The notes: generated from the letters alone by a model not told the origin. A DNA stretch of 59,472 nucleotides from Burkholderiales bacterium (GCA_019744975.1 JAIETP010000019.1:1-59472); one strand, 5' to 3'; positions 17,720 to 26,322 are shown, numbered from the stretch's first letter. Program-made: numbers and translations.

Positions 17720-18511
17720 ATGATGCGCCTGCTGCTGGGTGCGGGATGCGCCGTGCTGCTGACCACTGCAGCCGCGCGCGCCGGCGATCTCGTCATTGTT
17801 GAATCCGGGGAATTGCCGGTCATCCTGACCGCGCCGCACGGCGGCGGGCAGGACGTGCCGGGCTGCATGCTGCGCAGCCCCGTCGGCACCCGCTTCGTCA
17901 ACCGGCCCGACCAGCACACCGATGTACTCACCCGCGGCATCGCCGATGAACTAAAACGCCTGACCGGCAAGCCGCCGTACCTGGTGATGGCGCGCTTCCA
18001 CCGCAAGTTCATCGACGCCAACCGCCGCTCTGACGAAGCCTATGGCGATCCCGGCTGCGCCGCCGTGTATGACGCCTACCATGCCGCGATCCGCCGCCTG
18101 ATCGATGAAGTCCGCACAAAACATCCGCATGCGATGCTGTTCGACATCCACGGTCAGGCCGCTTACCCGGATTCGATCCTGCGCGGCACTCACTACGGAG
18201 CGGCGGTGTCCCGGTTGCTGGCGCGGGCCGGCGCGCCGGCGATCAACGGGCCCGACAGCGTGTTCGGCCGCTTCGCCGCGATGGGTTATCGCATCGTGCC
18301 CCTCAACAACACCGCGCCCACCGACCGGGTCGAGGCCAAAGGTTATACCGGCGGACATACCGTAGCGCTCTACGGCAGCAACCACCAAGACGGGATCGAC
18401 GCGATGCAACTCGAGTTCGGCCGCGACCTGCGCGCGCAGACCATCATCGCCACCACCGCACGCGACACGGCGCATGCCATCGCCGCGTTCTACGAGCGCT
18501 TCCTCAGGTAA
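17720..18511 (+). CDS. Exported N-formylglutamate amidohydrolase-like protein
   Basis: This 263-residue protein carries a signal peptide (MMRLLLGAGCAVLLTTAAARA) ahead of a domain of the N-formylglutamate amidohydrolase (HutG/FGase) family, which are metal-dependent deformylases. Family features visible are 'LTAPHGGG', 'HTDVLTRGIADEL', 'ARFHRKFIDANR' with the acidic/basic metal site, and 'MLFDIHGQ'. Export is unusual for a histidine-degradation enzyme, so the substrate is probably different. It is placed between two Bug receptor genes, on opposite strand to the second. Start: tandem ATGs at 17720 and 17723; either fits. Confidence 0.8.
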   Translation: MMRLLLGAGCAVLLTTAAARAGDLVIVESGELPVILTAPHGGGQDVPGCMLRSPVGTRFVNRPDQHTDVLTRGIADELKRLTGKPPYLVMARFHRKFIDANRRSDEAYGDPGCAAVYDAYHAAIRRLIDEVRTKHPHAMLFDIHGQAAYPDSILRGTHYGAAVSRLLARAGAPAINGPDSVFGRFAAMGYRIVPLNNTAPTDRVEAKGYTGGHTVALYGSNHQDGIDAMQLEFGRDLRAQTIIATTARDTAHAIAAFYERFLR

Positions 18512-18522
18512 GCCGGCCGCCG

Positions 18523-19488
18523 CTACTGCGGCTTGACGCCGGATTCCTTCACCACTTTCGCCCAGCGCGGGATTTCCTTTTTCAGCAGTTCGGCGAACTC
18601 CTCGGGTTTGTTCGCCACCACGAACAATCCCATGCCGGCCATGCGTTCCTTCACTGCCGGCGCGTTGAGTGCACGCGCCGATTCCGCATTGAGCTTGTTG
18701 ATGATGTCGGCCGGAGTGCCGGCGGGCGCCAGGCAGCCGAACCAGGTGTTCGCTTCAAAACCGGGCAGGCCCGACTCCGCCACCGTCGGGAATTCCGCCG
18801 CGGTGGACACACGCTGCGCGCTGGTCACCGCAATGCCGCGCAGCCTGCCACTGCGCACCAGTGGCAGCACCACCGGCAGGTTCGAGAATACCGTCGAGAT
18901 CTGGCCGCCCATCGCATCGGACACCGCAGGGCCCTCGCCCTTGTAGGGCACGAACAGCAGATCCACTTTCGCCGTCAGCTTGAACAGCTCGCCCGCCATG
19001 TGCGGCGTACCGCCGGAAGCTGCGCCGAAGGTGAGCTGGCCGGGCCGTGCGCGGGCCAGCGCGATCAGGTCTTTGACGTTTTTTACCGGCAGTGACGGAT
19101 GGACAACGATCATCAGCGGGGAGGTCGCGATCACCATCATCGGCGTGAAATCGCGCGCGCCGTCGTAACTGGTCTTGTACATCGCCGGCACCACCGCCTG
19201 CGTGGTCTGCGAACCAACGAGCAGCGTGTAGCCATCGGGGGCGGATTTGGCGACGAACTCGGTGCCGATGATACCGCTCGCACCGGTGCGGTTCTCGACA
19301 AACACGTTCTGCCCGAGGCGCTCGGTCAGCCCCTGCGCAAGAATGCGCGCCGTGACGTCGACGCCACCGCCGGCGGCAAAAGGCACCACGATGCGCACCG
19401 GCTTCACCGGATACGTCTGCGCCGCGGCCACACCCGCCAAAACGGCGCCGAACAACGTGATCGAAATCCTCATCTTCCTGTTCACCAT
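18523..19488 (-). CDS. Bug-family (TctC) tripartite tricarboxylate solute-binding protein
   Basis: This 321-residue exported receptor has the signal MVNRKMRISITLFGAVLAGV AAAQ and then 'YPVKPVRIVVPFAAGGGVDV'. 'NVFVENRTGASGIIGTEFVAKSAPDGYTL' and 'LFVPYKGEGPAVSDAMGG' complete the Bug pattern. GGAGGAAACC lies directly before the ATG at 19488. It is convergent with the amidohydrolase-like gene, with 11 bases between stops, and shares direction with the AraC-type regulator upstream (34-base gap), which may control it. No TctAB partner is present. Confidence 0.92.
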   Translation of the reverse strand: MVNRKMRISITLFGAVLAGVAAAQTYPVKPVRIVVPFAAGGGVDVTARILAQGLTERLGQNVFVENRTGASGIIGTEFVAKSAPDGYTLLVGSQTTQAVVPAMYKTSYDGARDFTPMMVIATSPLMIVVHPSLPVKNVKDLIALARARPGQLTFGAASGGTPHMAGELFKLTAKVDLLFVPYKGEGPAVSDAMGGQISTVFSNLPVVLPLVRSGRLRGIAVTSAQRVSTAAEFPTVAESGLPGFEANTWFGCLAPAGTPADIINKLNAESARALNAPAVKERMAGMGLFVVANKPEEFAELLKKEIPRWAKVVKESGVKPQ

Positions 19489-19522
19489 GGTTTCCTCCCG
19501 TGCCGGGTATCGGCTGTCGTCA

Positions 19523-20401
19523 TCATAAAACAGTGCGCACGGCACTGCTTTCCGCCGCAAACGCCCGCGGCGCCATGCCCAGCGCGCGACGGAACATGGT
19601 CGAAAACGCACCCGGACTTTCGTAACCGAGATCCACCGCCACCGTGGTCACCGGCGCGCCTTCGGCCAGACGCCGGATCGATTCGAGCAGCCGCGCCTGC
19701 TGTTTCCAGCGCGCAAAGGTGATGCCGGTCTCGCGCAGGAAACGCCGGTACAGCGTGCGTGTGCTGGTGTTGAGTTCGCTGGCATCGAAATCACAGGGCC
19801 GCCGCGTCGACAGGTCGGCGAGGATGCGTTCGCACAACTGCGTCAGGTCCCTGCTCTCCGGCAACGGCAGGTCCAGCGCGCAATGCGGCAGGCGGCGGAT
19901 TTCCGCCATCAGCAAGCGCATCAGCAGGCCGTCGTCACCGCGTTCGTCATAGTTCGCCGGCAGCGCCGCGGCGCGCACCACCAGCTCGCGCAACAGCGGC
20001 GTCACATCAAGCACGGCACACGACGCCGGCATGCCCGCGCCGGCGACATCGCTCAGATACAGGCTGTGCATATCGACGATGCCGTGCATCTGGATTTCAT
20101 GCACCGTGTACGCCGGCACCCACAAGGCGCGGGAAGGCGGCACGATCCAGGCGCGACGCTCGGTGCGCACCCGCATCGTGCCCGCGACGGCAAACACAAA
20201 CTGCGCGCGGCCGTGCCAGTGCGGCCTGATGTGGTGTCCCTTCGGATAAGCGGTATGGCGGATCACCACGGCACGCGACAGGTCGCCCTGCACCGGACTT
20301 TCGGGTGCCGCGGCAAAATCGCTGCCGGCTTCCGCAGGGGTCACGCCGCGACGGGACTGGCCCGACGGCACGGTTTTGGCAGCCTTGCTCCGTTTGTCCA
20401 T
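19523..20401 (-). CDS. AraC-family transcriptional regulator with cupin sensor
   Basis: This 292-residue regulator has an N-terminal cupin-like ligand domain ('HHIRPHWHGRAQFVFAVAGT' with histidines suited to metal or ligand binding) and a C-terminal double helix-turn-helix. The latter is seen in 'LNTSTRTLYRRFLRETGITF' and 'VTTVAVDLGYESPGAFSTMF'. The frame is open far upstream but overlaps the divergent MFS gene; the ATG at 20401 gives a sensible start. It is transcribed away from the MFS gene with a 64-base spacer and toward the Bug gene, so either neighbour could be its target. Confidence 0.9.
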   Translation of the reverse strand: MDKRSKAAKTVPSGQSRRGVTPAEAGSDFAAAPESPVQGDLSRAVVIRHTAYPKGHHIRPHWHGRAQFVFAVAGTMRVRTERRAWIVPPSRALWVPAYTVHEIQMHGIVDMHSLYLSDVAGAGMPASCAVLDVTPLLRELVVRAAALPANYDERGDDGLLMRLLMAEIRRLPHCALDLPLPESRDLTQLCERILADLSTRRPCDFDASELNTSTRTLYRRFLRETGITFARWKQQARLLESIRRLAEGAPVTTVAVDLGYESPGAFSTMFRRALGMAPRAFAAESSAVRTVL

Positions 20402-20405
20402 TTTG

Positions 20406-20431
20406 CGAAGGTTTAAGGTGAATCTTCGAAA
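20406..20431. promoter_or_regulatory. Inverted repeat between the AraC and MFS genes
   Basis: GCGAAG (20406-20411) and the complementary CTTCG(A) near 20427-20431 are separated by about 15 bases of A/T-richer sequence in the short divergent spacer. The place suits an operator for the AraC-type regulator. The arms are short, so this is only a candidate. Confidence 0.3.
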
Positions 20432-20465
20432 GACAGACGATTGTAACTCAAGCACAATTCCAGCC

Positions 20466-21680
20466 ATGACTACCATCGCCGCTCCCGCCCCTGCCGAAGG
20501 GTTCTCCGCCATCGTGCGCCTGCTGCTCAACGTCGGCCACGCCATCGACCACATGTTCCTGCTGATTTTCGCCACGGCCGTGGCGACCATCGCCATCGAA
20601 TTCGGTTACGCCAACTGGACCGACCTGATGCCGTACAGCGTCGGCGCGTTCGCATTATTCGGTCTGGGCGCGCTGCCCGCGGGCCGTCTCGGTGATTTAT
20701 GGGGCCGGCGCATCATGATGATCATCTTTTTCATCGGCATGGGCGTCGCTGCGATACTGGTGGCGCTGACCCAGAATGCGTGGCAACTCGCCGCCGCGCT
20801 GACGCTGCTCGGCGCCTTTGCCGCGATCTATCATCCGGTGGGCATCCCGATGCTGGTGCAGAACGTGCCGAATCCGGGTGCCGTGATCGGCCTGAACGGC
20901 CTCGCCGGCAACCTTGGTATCGCCGTCGCGGCACTGCTCACCGGCTTTCTCGTCAAATGGATCGGCTGGCGCGCGGCGTTCGTGATCCCCGGCCTGCTGT
21001 CGATTGCCTGCGGCGTGATTTTCGCGCTGACCTGTCCGAAGGAAACCGAAGCGCCCTCGAAACGCAAGGGCGGCAAGGCCAAGGTTGCACTGAGCCCGGC
21101 GATGCTGATGCGCGCTTTCGCGGTGATGACTTCCGCTGCAGCCGTCAGCACCATCCTGTTCAATTTCACCACCAACGGCAATTCGCAACTCTTGACCGAG
21201 GGCTTCAAAGGCATCATCGAAGATCCCGCCGTGATCGGCACGCTGCTCGCGATCATTTACACCATCGCCTCCTTTGCGCAGATCGTCGTCGGCCGGCTGA
21301 TCGACAAGGTCGCGTTCAAACCGCTGCAGGTGTGGATATCGGTGATCCAGATTCCACTGCTGATCTGGGCCGCGCACAGCCAGGACTGGGGCCTTTTTAT
21401 CGCACTGCTCGCGGTGATGGTGTTCGTCTTTGGCGCCATCCCGTTCACCGATGCGATGATCGTGCGTTATGTCGATGACCGGCTGCGCTCGCGCGTCGCC
21501 GGCATGCGACTGACGGTGGCCTTCGGTTTCAGCTCGCTGGCAGTATGGATACTCGGGCCGCTGGTGAAGACGATCGGATTTTCCCAGGCGCTGTGGATCA
21601 TGGCCGGCATTGCCGCCATCAAGGCCGCGATCGTGCTGCTGCTGCCGGATGAGCCGGCAGTCGAACCCGTAAAAACATAA
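20466..21680 (+). CDS. MFS transporter
   Basis: This 404-residue protein has twelve predicted helices of the major facilitator superfamily. The loop 2-3 motif is 'PAGRLGDLWGRRIMM', and a charged linker with 'PSKRKGGKAK' separates the two halves near residue 205. 'AIYHPVGIPMLVQNVPNPGAVIGLNG' resembles Fsr/NarK-like members, often drug or anion exporters. The ATG at 20466 is chosen over an upstream in-frame start that would run into the divergent regulator's region. Export of a compound sensed by the AraC protein is an inference from layout. Confidence 0.88.
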   Translation: MTTIAAPAPAEGFSAIVRLLLNVGHAIDHMFLLIFATAVATIAIEFGYANWTDLMPYSVGAFALFGLGALPAGRLGDLWGRRIMMIIFFIGMGVAAILVALTQNAWQLAAALTLLGAFAAIYHPVGIPMLVQNVPNPGAVIGLNGLAGNLGIAVAALLTGFLVKWIGWRAAFVIPGLLSIACGVIFALTCPKETEAPSKRKGGKAKVALSPAMLMRAFAVMTSAAAVSTILFNFTTNGNSQLLTEGFKGIIEDPAVIGTLLAIIYTIASFAQIVVGRLIDKVAFKPLQVWISVIQIPLLIWAAHSQDWGLFIALLAVMVFVFGAIPFTDAMIVRYVDDRLRSRVAGMRLTVAFGFSSLAVWILGPLVKTIGFSQALWIMAGIAAIKAAIVLLLPDEPAVEPVKT

Positions 21681-21811
21681 GGCGCGTTTGTCATCCCCGA
21701 CCGCGCGCACCAGCTTCACGCCCGACGGTTACAAATTTATCATTAAAATCAATATGTTATAAACAGACTGGATCGACGGCATGCGTGCGTTGCCCGGTTA
21801 TTGAAGGCAGC

Positions 21812-21841
21812 AAAAAAACGCCCCCGGTAACCGGGGGCGTT
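21812..21841 (-). terminator. Intrinsic terminator for glycine-zipper gene 1
   Basis: Read on the minus strand, a near-perfect stem of about 11 bp (AACGCCCCCGG and complement) is followed by seven T. It lies about 50 bases past the stop of the minus-strand gene ending at 21893. On the plus strand only two T follow, so it mainly serves the minus strand. Confidence 0.88.
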
Positions 21842-21892
21842 CGACTTGCAAACAGCGGCGGCCAAGCCACCCTGTCTCTTGATATCCGCTTT

Positions 21893-22987
21893 TTACTGAT
21901 TGCGCACCAGTGTGCCGTTTTCCACCCGGACCTTGTCGCCCACCTTGTAACCGGGATCGGTTTCATAAGGAATGGCCTGGGTGCCGCCGTTCTCGAGGCG
22001 GGTAATGACTTCGTAATGCTTTTTGGTTTTCATGCGCTTTTCAACTTCATTGCCGGCGTAGGCACCGCCCGCAGCTCCGGCCACCGTGGCAATCTGCTTG
22101 CCCGAACCGCCACCGACCTGATGACCGAGCAAGGCCCCGGCGAGACCGCCGGCGATCATGCCGAGATAGTTGCCTTCACCCTTGACCTCAATCACGTTGA
22201 CCGCCTCGACCACGCCGCAATTCGCACAATGCCTGGCCGCACGGCGGTTGTTCGGTGCTGAATTTGAGGAGGCCAGCAGCGACTTGCCGAGCACTGCGCT
22301 GGTACGAACATCCCCCACGCGCAGATTGGCAGTGACCTTGCTGTCCGCTGCAATGCGATCCGCCGACTTGATGGTGTAGACGCCTTCGTAAACACCGTCC
22401 CGTGTCTCGTCGAGGAAGATTCTGCCCTTAACGCCGGCAATCTTGACACTCGCTTTCGCCTGCGGCGTGCCATACAGCGTAAAGCCCAGGTCATAACCCG
22501 TGGTCAACTGGTTCGGCGCCACTTCAAAATGGTCGATGCGGGGACTCCTGTCTGCGGCAGCCGCCTCCGCATCCGCCTTGAGTTGCGCCTGGGTCTTGCC
22601 CGCAGAAGCAATCAAATACTCATCCAGCACCACGCTCGCCACCTGGTTGCCCAGGCGCAGATTGGCGGTAACCCGGCTGTTGTTCGGGATGCGGTCGGCG
22701 GTCTTGATGGTATAAATACCCTCATAGAAGCCCGTTTCCCTCTCCTCCAGCAGCAGGCGCCCGGTCGCACCCGGGACGCTGACGATGGCGATGCCGCCGG
22801 GAGTCCCGTACATTGTGAAATTCAGCTCGGTGCCGGGAGTGAGTTTACGCACCTGCTTGACGTCAAAACCGCCGATGCGCGGCGCCGCGTTTGAATAGCC
22901 GGACTGCTGGGCGACGGCAGCGCCTGGTACCGCGGACAAAGGCAACAGTACAAACAAGGCGAGGAATAATTTCTGGGACAGGCTCAT
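21893..22987 (-). CDS. Exported protein with duplicated domain and glycine-zipper 2TM module
   Basis: This 364-residue protein has a signal peptide (cut near AVAQ, residue 27). Two tandem copies of a domain of about 90 residues follow, each opening with 'PRI..F.V' and holding 'YGTP' and 'YEGVYTIK.ADRI'; by eye about half the residues match. A third part begins CANCGVVEAVNVI, then a glycine zipper ('GGLAGALLGHQVGGGSGKQI') and a basic tail with 'NEVEKRMK'. The third part is shared with the next zipper protein (start at 23814). It probably acts in the envelope, spanning or coating membrane. Start at 22987 follows GGAG. Function unknown. Confidence 0.82.
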   Translation of the reverse strand: MSLSQKLFLALFVLLPLSAVPGAAVAQQSGYSNAAPRIGGFDVKQVRKLTPGTELNFTMYGTPGGIAIVSVPGATGRLLLEERETGFYEGIYTIKTADRIPNNSRVTANLRLGNQVASVVLDEYLIASAGKTQAQLKADAEAAAADRSPRIDHFEVAPNQLTTGYDLGFTLYGTPQAKASVKIAGVKGRIFLDETRDGVYEGVYTIKSADRIAADSKVTANLRVGDVRTSAVLGKSLLASSNSAPNNRRAARHCANCGVVEAVNVIEVKGEGNYLGMIAGGLAGALLGHQVGGGSGKQIATVAGAAGGAYAGNEVEKRMKTKKHYEVITRLENGGTQAIPYETDPGYKVGDKVRVENGTLVRNQ

Positions 22988-23077
22988 GGTGTGCTCCCGC
23001 AATACTGACAATTTAGGGACAGGCAAGGTCATGAAGCTGCCTGCATGGATACTGGAAGTGACTTCAATGACCGTCGG

Positions 23078-23227
23078 TTACAGCGGGCGCCGTCCCTGGA
23101 TGATCCGCACCAGGATCACCACGACGGCGATCACCAGCAGGACATGGATGAAACCGCCCATGGTGTAGGCCGATACAAAACCCAGCAACCACAGGATGAG
23201 CAGCACAACAGCGATGGTATAAAGCAT
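23078..23227 (-). CDS. Lmo0937-family small membrane protein
   Basis: A 49-residue protein that is almost wholly hydrophobic: MLYTIAVVLLILWLLGFV, a short polar turn, then 'GGFIHVLLVIAVVVILVRIIQGRR' split over two segments. This is the layout of the short Lmo0937-type (DUF5670) membrane peptides found next to CsbD and BON stress genes. AAGGAT lies just before the ATG. It begins 23 bases after zipper gene 2 ends, so the two are probably cotranscribed. Role unknown. Confidence 0.85.
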   Translation of the reverse strand: MLYTIAVVLLILWLLGFVSAYTMGGFIHVLLVIAVVVILVRIIQGRRPL

Positions 23228-23250
23228 GGGTAATCCTTATTCAGTCAAAT

Positions 23251-23814
23251 TCAGATGGCGCGAATCGCGCCGTCTACGATCCTGACGCGATCACCACTGC
23301 GCCACGACGGCGCGTTCACTTCGTTGATCACGCGCGTCGAACCGTCATCAAGACGGACGGTGATGTCGTAACTCTTCGTCGCCTTCACCCGTTTTTCGAC
23401 TTCGTTGCCGGCCACGGCACCGCCGACTGCGCCGACCACGGTCGCGATCTGTTTGCCACTGCCGCCGCCGACCTGATGACCGAGCAGGCCGCCCACGACT
23501 GCGCCGCCGGCTGCGCCGAGACCGGAGCCCTCGCCCTTTTCCGAAATCTCCCGCACTGATTCAATTGCTCCGCAATTGGCGCACTTCGCGACGGGCGCGT
23601 TGCTTGCCACCTGGGTCTTCGGTTTCGCGGTGCCGGACTGCGCGGCTTTTTTCCCGGCTTTGCCCATTTCAATTTCGCTGGTGCCGCCGATCGAAGTCGG
23701 GATCCAGCCCATGATCGCGGCGAAGCCCGCGACGCAGAACAGGATCACTGCGATGCCGGCGATCCATGCCAGGGGATGGGGGGAATGGGCGGTTTTGGTG
23801 ACTTGCGTAGACAT
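23251..23814 (-). CDS. Glycine-zipper 2TM-domain membrane protein
   Basis: This 187-residue protein has one N-terminal membrane helix (residues about 16-38), a linker rich in Lys and Ala, then 'CANCGAIESVREISEKGEG' and a glycine zipper 'GLLGHQVGGGSGKQIATV' followed by 'NEVEKRVK' and a short beta region. From the CANCG motif onward it parallels the C-terminal third of the upstream-numbered zipper protein, so the pair are mosaic paralogs. GAGGAAATC precedes the ATG at 23814; earlier in-frame starts would overlap the divergent Crp/Fnr gene. An operator-like palindrome lies 107 bases upstream. Confidence 0.85.
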   Translation of the reverse strand: MSTQVTKTAHSPHPLAWIAGIAVILFCVAGFAAIMGWIPTSIGGTSEIEMGKAGKKAAQSGTAKPKTQVASNAPVAKCANCGAIESVREISEKGEGSGLGAAGGAVVGGLLGHQVGGGSGKQIATVVGAVGGAVAGNEVEKRVKATKSYDITVRLDDGSTRVINEVNAPSWRSGDRVRIVDGAIRAI

Positions 23815-23920
23815 GTTGATTTCCTCGGGTATGTGCTGCATGGGGCGCCGGCCCCGGAGCGGGATACGGCGCGGTTCATTGATGGTTGCCGCAATTCTCC
23901 GCATTGGCGGGCATCCGCTC

Positions 23921-23936
23921 CGTACGCAAGCGCACA
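23921..23936. promoter_or_regulatory. Operator-like site 1 (CGTACG-CAAG-CGCACA)
   Basis: This site lies between zipper gene 2 (minus) and the first Crp/Fnr gene (plus), 35 bases ahead of the latter's start. The right arm equals that of the two perfect copies at 26323 and 27913, and the left arm differs at two of six bases. It is a plausible degenerate copy that could control both genes, including autoregulation. Confidence 0.5.
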
Positions 23937-23970
23937 TACCGCGAAATATTCCCGCGTTAATCTCCGCGTC

Positions 23971-24684
23971 ATGCCCGTCATCAAAGCCGTCGTCAAACCT
24001 GTCGTTGCCGCAAACAGTCTGCTCGCCGCATTGCCGCGCAAGGATTACCTGCACCTGCTGCCCGGCCTGGAACCGGTCACGCTCAGGTTTGGCGAAGTGT
24101 TGTACGAATCCGGACAGCCGATCCGCCACGTCTATTTCCCCAACGACTCCCTGGTGTCGCTGCTGGCGCCGGTCGATGAGCGCCTGGCGCTGGAAGTCGG
24201 CCTGGTCGGGAGCGAAGGCATGGTCGGTATTCCGCTTGCACTGGGGATCGGCATCACTCCGGTGCGTGCGCTGGTCCAGGGCGGCGGCACCGCGATGCGC
24301 ATGGAAACCACCCGCTTCCGCCGCGAATTTCCGCGCTGCGTACCGCTGCAGCGAGAGCTGCACCGCTACACCCACACGCTGATGACCGAGGTCACGCAAA
24401 CCGCCGCCTGCAACCGTTTTCACGTGGTCGAGGCGCGCCTTGCGCGCCGGCTGCTGATGACGCGCGACCGGCTGCGCTCGGACCGCTTCCGCATCACCCA
24501 GGAATTCCTCGCGCACATGCTGGGCGTGCGCCGGGTCGGCATCACCAAGGCCGCGCACGCGCTGAAAAAGCGCAAGCTGATCGATTACAGCCGCGGCAAC
24601 ATCGTGATTCTCAACGGACGCGGGCTGGAAGCCGCGTCCTGCTCCTGCTACGAACTCGTGCGGGAACGGCTCGACGCGGCCTGA
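23971..24684 (+). CDS. Crp/Fnr-family transcriptional regulator (paralog 1)
   Basis: This 237-residue regulator has an N-terminal cyclic-nucleotide-fold domain ('GEVLYESGQPIRHVYFPNDSLVSLL') and a C-terminal winged helix with 'ITQEFLAHMLGVRRVGITKA'. It lacks the N-terminal cysteine cluster of oxygen-sensing FNR, so the signal is something else. A C-x-C-Y motif (SCSCYELVRERL) near the C-terminus is shared with paralog 2. The ATG at 23971 is chosen since earlier starts read across the divergent intergenic region. It sits at one side of the stress island and is the likely reader of the palindromes found there. Confidence 0.88.
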   Translation: MPVIKAVVKPVVAANSLLAALPRKDYLHLLPGLEPVTLRFGEVLYESGQPIRHVYFPNDSLVSLLAPVDERLALEVGLVGSEGMVGIPLALGIGITPVRALVQGGGTAMRMETTRFRREFPRCVPLQRELHRYTHTLMTEVTQTAACNRFHVVEARLARRLLMTRDRLRSDRFRITQEFLAHMLGVRRVGITKAAHALKKRKLIDYSRGNIVILNGRGLEAASCSCYELVRERLDAA

Positions 24685-24709
24685 AACGCTTACTTGCGGT
24701 AACTGCGGC

Positions 24710-25582
24710 TCAAGCCGGTGCGCCGTCGGTGGACAAGGCATCGACACAGGCTTGCGGCAAAAAAATGCCGCGGACTGCATCTTCAACACCTTCAATGCCA
24801 ATCACCGGCGCCCCGGATTTGACGGTGCCGAAAATCGTCGCGAACGAAACATCGGCGGCATCGCGCCCGGTGCCGAGCCGGATCAGCCCGGTCGGCAGCA
24901 CCATGCCCGTCGGGTCGAACAGATACCAGCGCCCGCCGAGGAAAGTCTCCACATAGGCATGGAAATCCGGCGGCCCGAACGCCGGATCCGAACCGTAATC
25001 AATGCCGGTGGCAAAACGCGCCGGAATGTTGACTGCCCGGCACAAGGCGATCATCAGGTGCGCGAAATCGCGGCAGACGCCGACCTGCTCGACCACGGTG
25101 TCGATGGCCGACGTCGTCGCATTGGAACTGCCGGATACGAACCGGGTGCGGCGCTGCACCCAGTCCTGGATCGCCCGCACCCGCCAGTAGCCCTGTGGCA
25201 GCCGGCCGAATTCGTTGGCCGCGAGCCGACGCAGGCGGTCGGACTGGCAATAACGGCTGGGATAAATATAGGCCAGTGCCTCGGGGGGCAATTGCGCAAC
25301 CGGCACTTCGCCGACGCTGTCGGGGGCTGCGATGTAATGCGCCATATCGACCACCGCGTCATAACGCACCCTGAGCAGCCCGGGCATCGCGCGCAGCCGC
25401 ATGTAACGATTGCCATGCATCGGGTCGGTGAACAGCGAAACCCCGACCGGCTGGCTGACCTGGAGATTTTCCATGACCAGTGACTGACACTGCGTCTGCG
25501 CGGCATGGATATTGAATATGAAATCACTGACTTCGCCGATGATTTCGTAATGGAGCTCGATAAACAGCTTCAGCCGTACCAT
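24710..25582 (-). CDS. Transglutaminase-like (papain-fold) protein
   Basis: This 290-residue protein has an N-terminal beta-rich part and a transglutaminase-like core. The catalytic triad is visible: Cys in 'GVCRDFAHLMIALCRA', His in 'DFHAYVETFLGGRW' and Asp in 'FDPTG'. In bacteria such proteins act as peptidases or amide-modifying enzymes. There is no obvious export signal. It is convergent with the Crp/Fnr gene (25-base gap between stops) and lies in the stress island. The substrate is unknown. Confidence 0.88.
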   Translation of the reverse strand: MVRLKLFIELHYEIIGEVSDFIFNIHAAQTQCQSLVMENLQVSQPVGVSLFTDPMHGNRYMRLRAMPGLLRVRYDAVVDMAHYIAAPDSVGEVPVAQLPPEALAYIYPSRYCQSDRLRRLAANEFGRLPQGYWRVRAIQDWVQRRTRFVSGSSNATTSAIDTVVEQVGVCRDFAHLMIALCRAVNIPARFATGIDYGSDPAFGPPDFHAYVETFLGGRWYLFDPTGMVLPTGLIRLGTGRDAADVSFATIFGTVKSGAPVIGIEGVEDAVRGIFLPQACVDALSTDGAPA

Positions 25583-25632
25583 GCATATCCCGTTATTCTT
25601 GAAAATCGGTGCAGAACTGCAGCACCAATAAA

Positions 25633-25655
25633 ATGCGCCGGCAACGCCGGCGCAT
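25633..25655 (-). terminator. Intrinsic terminator after osmB
   Basis: A perfect 10-bp stem (ATGCGCCGGC with its complement) and a 3-base loop; on the minus strand the stem runs into TTTTATT. It lies about 40 bases past the osmB stop and separates osmB from the transglutaminase-like gene. Confidence 0.75.
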
Positions 25656-25697
25656 GCTGCATCCGCCGTTGCCGGCGGTGTTACTGCCCGGCTACCG

Positions 25698-25913
25698 TTA
25701 TTTGCCGACCTGGTTGCCGATTACGCCACCAACCGCGGCGCCGCCAACAGTGCCGACTGCGCTGCCGCCCGTCAGTACGGCGCCACCCACCGCACCGATA
25801 CCGGCGCCGATGGCAGTGCTCTTGTCGCGGTCCGACATCCCGGCGCAACCGCCAAGGCCGAGCAGCACGGTGATAACCAGTGTACTGACAGCAAATCTTT
25901 TCGTGAGTTTCAT
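25698..25913 (-). CDS. osmB: Osmotically inducible lipoprotein OsmB-like
   Basis: A 71-residue lipoprotein: signal peptide, lipobox with Cys23 (GLGGC), then 'SDRDKSTAIGAGIGAVGGAVL' and a glycine zipper ending 'GGAAVGGVIGNQVGK'. The residue pattern from 'RDK.TAIGAG' to the C-terminal 'QVGK' tracks E. coli OsmB almost position for position, and the length is the same within one residue. OsmB is an outer-membrane lipoprotein induced by osmotic stress and stationary phase. It has its own terminator; no copy of the 16-bp palindrome was seen in its upstream region. Confidence 0.9.
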   Translation of the reverse strand: MKLTKRFAVSTLVITVLLGLGGCAGMSDRDKSTAIGAGIGAVGGAVLTGGSAVGTVGGAAVGGVIGNQVGK

Positions 25914-26018
25914 GCGTATGCCTCTTTGAAATTAAGTTAACGGGGATTCATATGGAAAAACAGTGATGTACTGGCGAAGGCATTCCGCCCCCGCAGCCCC
26001 ATCACACAGGGCCATCGT

Positions 26019-26219
26019 TCATTTCTGGCTGTTTTGCCAGTCGTTCAATTGTTTTTCAGCCTTTTCTTTCGTGACGCCGTAGGCCTCCTGAATCTTTCCG
26101 GCAAGCTGGTCGCGCTTCCCCGCGATGACGTTCCGCTGGTCATCGGTGATCCTGCCCCACTGTTGCAGGGCGCTGCCCTTGAGCTGCTTCCAGTTCCCTT
26201 CAATGCGATCCCGGTTCAT
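26019..26219 (-). CDS. CsbD-family stress response protein
   Basis: A 66-residue hydrophilic protein of the CsbD family: 'MNRDRIEGNWKQLKGSALQQW' split over a typical start, 'GKRDQLAGKIQEAYG', and a C-terminal 'KAEKQLNDWQ'. Members are small, soluble and strongly induced by general stress; no biochemical activity is settled. GAAGGAATCAGC precedes the ATG at 26219, which restores the normal family length despite an open frame upstream. A perfect TGTGCG-N4-CGCACA palindrome lies 104 bases upstream of the start. Confidence 0.92.
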   Translation of the reverse strand: MNRDRIEGNWKQLKGSALQQWGRITDDQRNVIAGKRDQLAGKIQEAYGVTKEKAEKQLNDWQNSQK

Positions 26220-26322
26220 GCTGATTCCTTCGTGTGGGTTGGCCATCGGAACCAGTCGCAACAGGCGCTTGCAGCAGTGGCTGGTCATTGAAGTGATCAT
26301 CCCGCCTATCCGGGGTTTTATC

